From positions 92,416,765-92,480,764 of the forward strand of contig CM037588.1 in the NCBI GenBank assembly GCA_021018995.1: a DNA stretch of 64,000 nucleotides. Reading direction: 5' to 3'. Below are positions 34,680 through 44,286 of this stretch, piece after piece (positions within the stretch are counted from its first letter, which is position 1; every line of letters starts with the position of its first letter). The notes below the pieces were generated by a model. It searched no databases and had not been told where the DNA came from. It was given only the letters and a program-made list of their open reading frames with translations. This DNA comes from Chloranthus sessilifolius (lineage: Eukaryota; Streptophyta; Magnoliopsida; Chloranthales; Chloranthaceae). Made by a program: the position numbers and the translations under genes.

Positions 34680-34860
34680 CGAGCGACCCTATTAACGTAG
34701 CTCAGGGGCTTGATGGTCTCAATGCAAGTGACCCTGTTAACTTAGCTTAGGGGCTTGACGTTTCGTTTCAAGCGACCTTGTTAATGAAGCTCAAGGGCTT
34801 GGATTTTGGTCCAAGTGACCCTGTTAACGTAGCTTAAGGGCTTGGTATTTGACATGTTTT
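34680..34860 (+). repeat. Minisatellite in E1, four units
   Basis: AGCGACCCTATTAACGTAGC and three near copies (GTGACCCTGTTAAC..AGCT(T/C)A(G/A)GGGCTTG) occur at about 34684, 34729, 34773 and 34813, spacing 40-45 bp. Confidence 0.8.
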
Positions 34861-35762
34861 GTAGGAACTCTCGTTATGCAATTTGACCTTTGTTGATTGA
34901 CATGCTCCCAAGCACAATATTTTTCTCCTGTTTACCTGTCATGCATCATTTTGAGCACGCCTACTTGCATATCTAAAAAGATGTATTTTCGGTGATATAA
35001 CCAAAGTCATGATCTTTGCTTAATTATGTTAATTAGTTAAAAGATTGCTTTTATAGTTAATTGCATAAAAAATTTATGACTTGGAATATGATAAATGAGC
35101 AATTTTGTAACTCTTATTTCCTATTGAGCATGGATGAAGCTCACCCCTCAACTATACATCACAGTTGCAGGGGTAGACGTGGGACGTGACTTCGGAGAGG
35201 GAGGGGATTTGGACGTGACTCCTGGAGAGGAGGATCAACCCGAGCAGCATTTTCCACAGCCGTAGAGACATTTTGAGCTGGTATAGGGATGGAATATTTT
35301 GGGTTATGCTTGGGCTATTATTTTTAGGATTTTGATAAATTTTAACCAGTGTTAAGTACTTGAATATACCGGACTATGTGATCTAATGTTTAGATGGAGG
35401 TCGGCCTTCATTGGTGGATGGATAACTTTTGATGTATAGTGTTGAATAGGATAGTTTGTGGGATTATGTGGTTATTGCATTTTACTGTATATCTCTGTTG
35501 CTTCTTTTGCGCGCTTTGCTTCCATAACAACACTGTAAAGATCGAGCTGTCATGAAGTGATGGTCGCATTTTAATACCATAACAACACTGTAATTCAGAT
35601 TATGCTCGATTTGACGGCACGGATTTTTGGTAAGGAAATCTGGTCTGTCACAATTTTTCTATTTTTCCTTAATATCTACACATCAGTAACTTGTTAGTAG
35701 CAAACTAAGGTCTAGCATCACTAAGTTAACGGTGGCAAAATTATATATTATGTGATTGATCA

Positions 35763-35868
35763 GCAATCCAAGGGGACAAGTATTTTTGGGGGAAACTGTT
35801 GCCCCCACTAATCAAAATTGATGTCCTCAAGGATCTGTTGAGCTACCGACTCATCCGTAGCACCCTTT
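35763..35868 (+). pseudogene. Gag C-terminal end of copy C
   Basis: Only about 35 codons remain, ending in Glu-Leu-Pro-Thr-His-Pro-stop near 35850-35868, the same ending as in copies A and B. The next bases (CACCCTTTGTAAAATATG) align with copy B (29427-29445, opposite strand), so the gag-to-accessory junction without pol is shared. Confidence 0.7.
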
Positions 35869-35924
35869 GTAAAATATGTAAATCATTATTTTAAGGTTTT
35901 GAAAATTTTGGGGAAGACCTTATG

Positions 35925-36075
35925 TTCGTCGAAAACACGACCAATCATAATGTTATCTCCCTTATATATTAGAGTCTTACGAACGAACGTATGGATTTAC
36001 GTACGTAACCCTAAGTTTTACAACCCATTACTAGTGAGTACTATCGGATTCATACGACTGTTCGAGCTTTCAAAC
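35925..36075. repeat. Internal ACGAACG / TACGTACGTAA palindrome cluster of copy C
   Basis: TTACGAACGAACGTATGG, TTTACGTACGTAACC and CATACGACTGTTCGAGC lie between gag and the accessory ORF. Similar motifs (CGATCGTACGAA, CACGAACGCACGAA) occur in the LTR of copy C. Confidence 0.55.
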
Positions 36076-36489
36076 AATGAAAAGCTAGAGTTTACTGACA
36101 ACTCTAGGTTAATAATATGCATGGTGACTGGTTCAGTGGGTCATCACTAAAATTAGGGCCAACATATCTGTGGATGGAGACGTCAGCCCCCTTTTAAAAC
36201 TCTCAAGCTAACCCTTCTTCTCTCCCTCCATTTTTTCAAATTTGCAGAAAGATAACCCAACCGTTTCTCTAACTTCCCTTGATTTTACCTTTTCTTGTTT
36301 TCTTTTCTTTCCTCCATTCAAAACCCTACCTAAAACTAACGATCTCATTTTCTATAATTAGGGTTTTGATAGGTAGATGATCTGATTCTTAATCAATCTT
36401 TTTTCCCTTTCTAAAAATTTCTTTGATTCGGCATAAGAAAATTGGTGATCATTGACCAAGGTTTGTTTACTCTTGCAGGACAATAAATC

Positions 36490-38265
36490 ATGTCAATAGC
36501 AAAGGATAAAAGACTGAGAGAAGAAGAGAAAGATGAAGGTAGCAGTTCTGATCATTCCCCAATCCGAAAATATATTAAATAGATCGCTGCAAAAGCCATG
36601 CTTAAAAAGAAATCAAAATCTTCTGAGATAGTTATTGGAGAACTACCTGAAGAAATAGTGGCAAATGAGACAGAAGCTAGGATGGCCCTTGAACATAACA
36701 CCCAATCAGATAGAGGCAAAAAGTCGGCATCCAACAAAAGAATACTGGATCAGCCCCATGCATCAATAAAACATCATATTGTGAGGGCTGAGGTTGTAGT
36801 GGATGCCACTTTTTGGGAAAGCGTCGATGTCAGTAAGGCTGCCATCAAATACTTTAAGGATGTTGGGCTTACCTACTTACTAGAGCCTAGGGCAACACCA
36901 GTCTACCCTAGATTGGTGATGCTATTTTACAGAAATATGACCAATAGTAGTAAAGGTCATACCCCAAGGCTCTCTACAATCGTAGATGGGATGAACATCC
37001 AACTGACTAAAGAATTGATTGTTGGGGTCATGCATGTACCCCTAGAAGACCAGAGCTGTTTGCTGATGAGCCGGTGGCCAATCTACTGATGAGCTGGTGG
37101 CCACCCTCTGATTTCTCAGATTTTGAAGAAATGGCAGCAGTACTGCTGGGCAACCCACCCAAGGATAAGTCTTTCATGAGAAAAGACCTGGAAAATAGCA
37201 ACCTCCTACTTCATTTCCTGGATGTGCTTATCTACAAAACCATCCACCATACTTGTCATAAAACAAAGAGGAGGTTTCTCTTTGTCAAAGCCCTATATAT
37301 GATAGCAAACTGAGTGTGGTTTAATGTACCCTCTTACCTCTTGGAGGGAATGGACGCGGTAAGGAAAAAATTGAATTAGTCCAGGTATGAAAAAAATAAG
37401 CTGGAGCTTCCTTTTGGGGGCTTAATTACCAATATTCTGAAGAATTTGGGATATTAGTGGGTACCCATGAGAAAGTCCTTCCAGACTGAGAAGAAGATCT
37501 CACTGCTACAGCTTAAAAAGGACTTTAAATTCAAAGAATAGGAAGAAGATAGCCCTAGTACTGTCCACAAGCAAATTACCCTTCATACCTCCATCAACTG
37601 AGGTAGAACTTGAAGAAGAAAATACAGCATAAGATGATAATGATGCTGCAAATCCTGCTAAATCAGAGATAGTTGAAGGGGAAACCACTCCTACATTTAC
37701 AACAATTGTTGAACTAGAAATAGTAGAGGAGAGACTGCTTGCACAAGAACAGGTTATTTTGTATGATTCAGCATTGGACTTTCAAATAGGACCTGCTTTG
37801 CCTTCTGTACACGAGGAAGAAACAACGCAAACTATTGCTGAAGTAGAGCCGGAGGGCCAAATGACATCCACAGTAGAGGAAGTCCTCATACCTCTGGTTG
37901 AACAATAAATCCCTAAGATGGCTACTTCTAGCCATACTCCTGCACTGAACGAGTCTGTACTTATGCCAGAGATTCCACTACCTATAGAGCAGACTCTTAT
38001 TATTCAAGTCACAGAAGCAGGACCAAGTTTCGAAACTCCACGAGTGCCTTTCACTGAAATGCTAAATGAAGAAGCATCTCCTCTCGTAATGGATGAAACA
38101 GTTCCTACATCATCAGGAACTCAGGCTGAATGGGAAAGGAGACTGGTAGAAGTTGAGAACTGGCAATTGACAAATGCACCACAGCTACTGCTAGTACTAG
38201 AGATGGTAAGAAAAGTGATTGAAGAAATGAATAGGGTGAAAAATAGAGTTTTTGAAGTACTACCT
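36490..38265 (+). pseudogene. Accessory protein of copy C, first part (up to element F)
   Basis: ATG at 36490, 10 bases after CTCTTGCAG. The first frame is highly charged (MSIAKDKRLREEEKDEGSSS). A TAG at 36580-36582 interrupts it once, then it continues in frame through TFWESVDVS, YFKDVGLTYLLEP, VMLFYRNMTNSSKG, LSTIVDGMNIQLT. A short duplication/frameshift at 37060-37090 follows (GATGAGC(C/T)GGTGGCCA repeated), then LLGNPPKDKSFMRKDLE and FLDVLIYKTIHH. After a stop at 37311 come WFNVPSYLLEGM and a long Glu/Thr/Pro-rich tail with VILYDSALDFQIGPALPS, matching copy B (LYDSALDLPIGPAIPP). Same family as copy B and H. Element F interrupts it at 38265. Confidence 0.75.
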
Positions 38266-41018
38266 TGTAACATCCCCAAATTTAGAACCCGCACGCATTG
38301 ACGATTTGGGCCAACTATATTGGGCTGACTAATTGGGCCGAGAGTTGGACCGACTTTGGGCCTTAGTTGGTGTGAAAAATGTGTCTATGTATGCTTCACA
38401 CCGAAGCTAAATGTTATGAGTGATGGTTAACATTGGGTTTAAGTGTATATGCTTAGAACTAAGGCCAAGCTTAGTTTGGTTGAGCTAGTACACATAAGTT
38501 GGTGTGCAAGCTTCACACCAACCCTAAGTCCTTGGATAAGAATTAGAACACACAAGTAGTGTGTGTGTGCTTCACATGGAATCAAACCAAAGGGGATAAA
38601 AGGGATAGGTGTTTCACGCAAGCCTCATTGGATTTGCTTGGTTTTGCAAGAGAGTTGAGAGAGAAAGAGAAAGAGAGAGGGATTTTGAAGAAGAAGAAGG
38701 ATTCATTTGAATCCATGTGCTTTGGGTCGCAAGATCATCGTGAGAATTCCACAAAATGCGTGTGTGAGAGATCACCATCCGATCGTGACGACGTTATAGC
38801 GATTGTGGAGCATGGAGGGAGGCCAAATGGAGTCTTGAAACCCATTTACTTACGAGGTGAGAAGAAGCTCCAATCCTCGAGTGATTCTCTAGATTAGAAG
38901 GCGAGAAATCGACACCCAAATGTATAAAATTTGTAGAATAATATGTATTACCGGTTGTGTAAGAAGTATGAGGGAAAATGAGGAAGAATAAGATTCATTT
39001 GGATGAAAAATATGTTTAAGAAGTTGAAACCCATGAATGTGAGAAATCTGACAAAACCGATCGATCGAAATAAGTGTCCGATCAATTGATTTTGTCAAAA
39101 CAAAAATATGAAGGTTTCTGGAGAAACCAATAGATCGAAATGAAATTTGATCGATCAATTTGTGAAACCGATCGATCGATTTGAACACTGATTGATCGAT
39201 TTGTGAAAACAGTGTGCATGTTAAAGAGTTTCTGAATGAACCGACCAATTGAAATAGAATTTGATCGATCGAAATTTGTCAACAGGCTTCATTTAGGGTC
39301 GATAGGTTTCATGTAAAGTAGACAGGATGTGATGTGAAGATGGGATTGGTTTCTGAGTAAACCAATTGATCGATTTGGTAATCGATCGATCGATTTGGAA
39401 GCCGATCGATCTATTTGTGAACCGATCGATCGACTGTGGGACTGATTATACAAACAGAAATGTGGATGTTTTTCAGAGCAAACCGATCAATCAAAATGTG
39501 TTTCGAACCATCAATTTTGGAAACCGATCGATCGGATTGGGATTTGCTCAATCGATTTGGTCAGATTCTGACAGATTTCTATGTTTGAGAAAAGGGACTT
39601 TGGGAGACTTTAAGACTTCCCATTTTTCGTCACTTGACATATAAGATGAATTTTTGTGGTGTTTTAGGTCGGGATCAAGGATACGTGAGGTGAAGGTTAC
39701 CGTGAGAAAGGAAATATTCATGTGGCTTCAAGTTGAGATAGGGAAAACTCCGTAACATGTGCATTTGATTAGAACTAACATGGATTTTATAATGTGATAG
39801 AAATATGTGTGATTTGTGAAACTTGTTATTTATTTAGCATAAATTTCATTCATAGTTTTAAATATGAAAAGTGTGTGTGTGTGTATGAGCACTCAGATTT
39901 GTGTGTATGTAAAATTACTTATGTGTGTGTGTGTGACATCAGTAAGATGCGAATAAGTGTGTGTGGAAGCTTTGAAACTTTAAACCTAATTATAAATTAT
40001 CATATTTCACGGTGATAAACTGTAAGTTAATTTTACACTTTGATTTAAGGTTTATGAGCGATACCCAGTTGACGCAGTGGGATATCCGTGACCGACGCGA
40101 TGGGACATCCGTGACCTGTACGACAGGATATTCGTACAATTGTACTTCAGGACGGCTAGATATCCATTCATTCCTTACCAATTACGGTAAATTTCCTTCG
40201 ACACAAGTTTTCCTCATACGAAGGGACTTGGGCATCATACGAATGATTCATTGAACGACAATGGTAGGTATTCTCATTGGTATTATATTACGACTCTTGA
40301 TGCTATATATGCTCGAGAGTGTAGTTAAGTGATCAGTTTAAGTTTTCTTTTGTTATGAGAATACATTTTGGAAATTGTATGTTTAGACCTTGATATTAGT
40401 TTTGCTTTAAGTCAAACATCTTTAAATTGTGAATCTTTATTTTAAAAGCATGTTCGAATTATGTCGTAAGATATATGTGTGATGTGATAATATGCATGCT
40501 ATTGATGTTTCCTTACTGAGCTTAGATGTTAGCTCATCCCTCGACTATATCTCATAGGTATAGGTGCAGATTAGGATCAGGCATTGAAGAAAGGCATAGG
40601 ATCTCCCGCTTGGAGAATTCTACTCTAGGTGAGGACTTGGACTAGGCACGTTTTGGGTTTGTATGGTGGATTTTTGAGGTGTTCAGATTTTGGACTTGAT
40701 ATGTACTAGGATTAAACACAGTGTTAAGATTTGTGTTGCAAGTACGTTGGGGAGCCACTGTTTAGATGATATGTATAAAGTAGAAAATTTTAGATCTGCC
40801 TTGTGATATCTAAATTTATTTTCACATATGTATTGATATTTGCTTTGACTTCCATGCTTATACGTGGATATACCAAGTAATTCTGTATTCGGATTGTGAA
40901 GTGTGATCTGACGGTCCGATTTTCCCGAGTTGAAGATGTAAGAAAGAAAAAAAAATAAAAATATTATATATATATAGTACATGATTTTATGAGAATGGGA
41001 AAAAATTGGACTGTCACA
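38266..41018 (+). repeat. 5' LTR of element F
   Basis: TGTAACATCCCCAAATTT...GGACTGTCACA, 2753 bp. Contains a TATA-like GGATAAAAGGGATAG (38594-38608), a GATCGATC array (39055-39560), the tandem GCGG/GATGGGATATCCGTGACC block (40056-40135), and GT-repeat stretches at 39868-39940. Confidence 0.88.
39055..39560. repeat. GATCGATC palindrome array in 5' LTR of F
   Basis: ACCGATCGATCGATTT and variants repeat about 15 times, typically as AACCGATCGATCGA or TTTGATCGATC. The same array is present in the 3' LTR, with more CG-to-CA/TG changes. Confidence 0.82.
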
Positions 41019-41020
41019 GT

Positions 41021-41033
41021 TGGTATCAAAGCC
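41021..41033 (+). other. Primer binding site of F
   Basis: TGGTATCAAAGCC, two bases after the LTR, matches the initiator-methionine tRNA type PBS (TGGTATCAGAGC) used by plant chromoviruses. Confidence 0.85.
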
Positions 41034-41378
41034 TAGGCATTAGGTCTTCTAGGGACGTTGTGGTAGTATTGCTTCGGCATTAGGTCTTGTTGGGATTCAG
41101 GGTTAGGGTAGTAGATTCAATCAGGGCATGAGAGACTCAACTCTGATTCTGTCACAGTTGGGATTTAGGTTTTCTAGGGACTCTAAGCTGTGGCAGTAGG
41201 TTCTGTTTAACACATAGGTTGTGGATCTTCACGATCACATGTGGTAGAAATATTTGATATTTATTGATCGTGATAGAAGTGCGGTGATAGGATACGAGAT
41301 ATATTTAGATTTTGTTGGAACATAGAGCCATGATGATCATGATCACTATTGATTGAGGCTTTTGTTTCATTTTGACAT

Positions 41379-42015
41379 ATGACTATGGCACCATGCAAAA
41401 GAGCAAAGATCATATGCACCAGAGGAAATGGTCATGAGAAAAATAGGCAGTTGCTGGAGACAATGATCAACACAATGGCTCAACAGACTACATTACTCAC
41501 GGCAATGTTAAGAGATATGACTCACACCTCTCCATCCACACCAGTTGAGTCATGGTCAAGGTGTAGAGGGAGACACCTGGCAAAGAACTGTAGACGGTCC
41601 AGAGGTGTGTGTTTCAAGTGTGGGCGAATGGGACACCTGATAAAACATTGTCTCGCATTGAAGGGGGCAATGACTTCGACAACAACTTAGGATACCTCTC
41701 GGTCCACAGTTCAGGATCGTGCCCTTGCCATCTCTACATAGAATGATCTGGCAGCCAGAGGGATTGTCCACGTACCCTCTCACTCTTCGGGTCAGATAGC
41801 AGCTAGAGTTTTGGCATTGGGCACATGCCAGTGATGCATCGGTTAGCATTGGGCACATGTTTTAAATGCAATGAGAAAGGACACCGGACTAGGAATTGCC
41901 CAAATATGCATTAGGGGCAGGTAACATCAACGTCTACTCCCGGACCAATTCTCCCTACAACATAGGATCCTGCCAGTGATGCATCGACACAAGATGCTCA
42001 AGTGGAAAATGAAGT
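41379..42015 (+). pseudogene. Remnant Gag of F, core deleted, zinc knuckles kept
   Basis: The ORF begins MTMAPCKRAKIICTRG, with a helical MINTMAQQTTLLTAMLRDM that matches the AAAMAQQTQQTAILAEQTTL region of H. The whole capsid core is missing: the sequence jumps to the end of Gag (about 41545-41565) with a short CRGRHLAKNC and CFKCGRMGHLIKHC, a CX2CX4HX4C knuckle. A further knuckle-like CFKCNEKGHRTRNC lies at about 41855-41897 after a frame break. A donor-like AAG|GTATAAATTC follows at 42023, at the same point of the gene as the intron of H, but no acceptor is evident. This copy cannot make a capsid. Confidence 0.78.
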
Positions 42016-44286
42016 TCCCTAAGGTATAAATTCATTATTAATTGTCAAGATTTTTACTCTAATTTTTAGATAATGAGTGCCCTTGGAATTCGTGTTTACT
42101 TTTGGCACTTGAGGAATGTCACGACACCATCATACGTGCATCTGATTAAATCACCTGCATGACAAAAACAATTTTCAACTTCAAAAGTTTAACTAAGTGG
42201 GTGACAATTATGATGATAGACTAGAATCAATCGTGACAGTTAGGGTATAATTGCTTAAGGATGGGTTGGTTAGTAAATATGAAATTAAGTTGAAGCTTAT
42301 AAGCAATGAGGTTTGAACCAAGACTTGTAAACAAATTTCCACTTGACAGACATAATCACGATGTTCTTCATTCAGACTAATAAATCATGAGTGATTAGTG
42401 TTTGGAAGCACTCCTTCCAACCTTTAGTGTAGTTGTTAATCACTGCAGTTTGATGCGGAAATCCTTAGGGATTGAGAGAATTTAAAATAATAATGTCGAC
42501 AGTTGATATAAGATACAGATGTTTTCAATTAAAGACTTAAGCCTTGATTTGAGGAGCAATAGATTTTTTCGTGACTTCTCAATTCCCTATTGAATCGATT
42601 GTCACTACTGCAACTTTAGACCTTGTTCTCCCATTATGGATTGCGCAATTTTCATCACGTTTAATCCATAACTAATGGTTGTTGATCCATAGGAATGACA
42701 TTTAGACTTAGTTATTATATTGATTGTGTTGAGGTTGGCGCACATGAAGAGACGATTAATCTTGACCTAACATGTATGTCCGACCTATTGATTGAGTAGG
42801 AATGATTTAAGGTATAAATTTTGGAATTTCAAGATCATTATGATAGGTTTCAAATAAGTTCATTTTAATAATGGCTGCATATCTTTATGGACGTAGTTGA
42901 TGGTGAACATTGGTATGCTTGTAGTTTATAGTTAAAACAATTTTACTCTATGAACATAGAGTATTCGATTGATAATTTTGAATTTTGGTGGGTGTCGAAC
43001 CTTTAAACTAATGGTTATGATTATTAGTTCATGGTTAAAATCTTGGTGATTATATTGCTTATACAGCAGTATTGAGTGTGTTAGTTAATATTTGTCGGAA
43101 TCTCCAATTTAACGTGAGTGTATATTCAGCTTTGTGGATGCGTTGTTATCGTGGGTGCAGTAATGGTTTCACGTTTATCTATGGTAATGGCTAGTTGGGC
43201 TATGTAAAATTCTATGTATTCGAATGTGGGAGTCATTATCAGCAATTCAAATTTGGTTATGGAAATGATGCATTGTCACTAATGGTTAATATCGTTGTAG
43301 TGAAGATATGTTGAGTTAGCAGTAAAATTATAAGTGCTTGATGGTATGGTTGATCCTATTTATTGTTACAATTCTGGATTAATGGTTCTAATCTTAAGGT
43401 CAATATATCTTTCTTTGTGGATAGTCCTTACCATCTATTTAGGGGGGATACTTCGTTGACTTGTGAAAGTGGTGTTTCATCATTACTTGTGCGAGAGTTG
43501 AGTGATATATCCCTTTGAATCCTGGGTGAGCGCCAGTTAGTAAGAAATGGACATCCTTAGTGTAAGGCTTAGCAGATAGATTTTTTACCAGTGTGTGATC
43601 GATCTTCAGTCAATGTGTTATAGCAAATCTCCATTCAACTCTGAGGCTTTGACCGTATGTAAAATTCCAATTTGTTACAGCGTTCACTGTGTGTACTTTG
43701 AGTTTCACAAATTATTACTATATTGGATAACCAAACGTCACGTCGTGAATTTTTGAGGACGAAAATTCCTTTAAGGTGAGGAGATTGTGATAACCCTGGT
43801 TTAGAGGACGTTGAATCTTGATGAGGATACCCGGATGGGTGGTGCTGAGAGATAGTTGCCGACCTTGGATTAATTTTAAGAAAATTGAAAAACAAAAATT
43901 GGATATATCAAATTTTGAATTATTATAGCTTTTGAATAATGGTAACTTTTGGATGTATATGGTTTTGAATTAACACATAAATATATGGATGGTTAAAATT
44001 TTCAATATGGCTGGTCTTAGATAATCCTAATGATGGAATGTGAAGGACTTTGGGTCATTATAGAATGGAATTTGTATTCATTTAAGTAAATCTTGATGCG
44101 TGGGTTTTCAATGGGAAGATGTATGGATTTTATACAGGTAAGTATGTAGATGTGTAGACTATGGATACGTCTAAGTGTGTTCGTGTAAGGTGTGAAAGCA
44201 TTTGAACTTTTGCTTTGTGTGGATTGAGTGTGAGCATGTTACTACTTATGTCAATTTTCGAGGACGAAAATTTTTTGAGGGAAGAA
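42016..44286 (+). other. Internal non-coding region of F with two polypurine-tract-like sites
   Basis: No pol motifs were recognised in any frame across 2.2 kb. Two similar ends occur. One is TTTTGAGGACGAAAATTCC plus GGTGAGGAGAT at about 43752-43785, followed by TGTGATAACCCTGG (43786). The other is TTTCGAGGACGAAAATTTTT plus GAGGGAAGAA, followed by the true 3' LTR at 44287. The first resembles the polypurine tract and LTR start of another chromovirus, so the internal region may be chimeric. Confidence 0.6.

Larger units (their letters stand above)
32559..35652 (+). mobile_element. Solo LTR E1 (chromovirus-type) in the LTR of copy B
   Basis: TGTAATACCCTGATAATTC at 32559 to GGTCTGTCACA at 35652, 3094 bp, flanked by ATATT (32554-32558) and ATTTT (35653-35657), a likely 5-bp duplication with one change. 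LTR-A and LTR-C read through without it. The TGTAA...TGTCACA ends and the ATTGAGCATGGATGAAGCTC block (35125-35145) are shared with elements F, G and H. A TATA-like GGTATAAAACC lies at 33182. No internal domain is present. Confidence 0.82.
24195..35762 (-). mobile_element. Athila-like non-autonomous LTR retrotransposon, copy B
   Basis: Minus-strand order: 5' LTR (35762-31228, interrupted by E1), PBS (31221-31205), gag (about 30951-29443), internal palindrome array, leader intron, accessory ORF (28851-26217), 3' non-coding region, and a 100-bp stub of the 3' LTR (24297-24195). No pol. The 5' LTR starts exactly against copy C at 35762/35763, so B and C diverge from this point. The 3' LTR stub abuts the Tat-type LTR fragment. 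Confidence 0.85.
31228..35762 (-). repeat. 5' LTR of copy B, interrupted by solo LTR E1
   Basis: TGATCAATCACATAATATA at 35762 to ...AAGAGCA at 31228 on the minus strand. Without E1 and one target duplication the LTR is about 1436 bp, close to LTR-A (1516) and LTR-C (about 1420). TATA-like TATAAATAAGAAAG at 31982-31995 (minus). Palindrome cluster (TAAATCACGATTT, CAATCGATCGTC, AAAGTACGATTT) at 32280-32470. Confidence 0.85.

Noticed and set aside
38559..38897. Open frame of 112 codons in the 5' LTR of F, with a longer counterpart at 44393-44902 in the 3' LTR
   Set aside because: Both are in the transcribed leader of the LTR, the similarity is that of the two LTRs as such, and purine-rich sequence gives the Lys/Glu-rich stretch. 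No start context or domain supports a protein.
39055..39560. CRISPR-like array (short palindromic repeats with spacers)
   Set aside because: Units vary in length and spacing, spacers are not unique, no cas genes, and the setting is a plant LTR.
39366..39644. Open frame of 92 codons rich in Asn-Arg-Ser-Ile repeats within the LTR of F
   Set aside because: It is the translation of the GATCGATC array; it has no counterpart in frame in the 3' LTR and no gene context.
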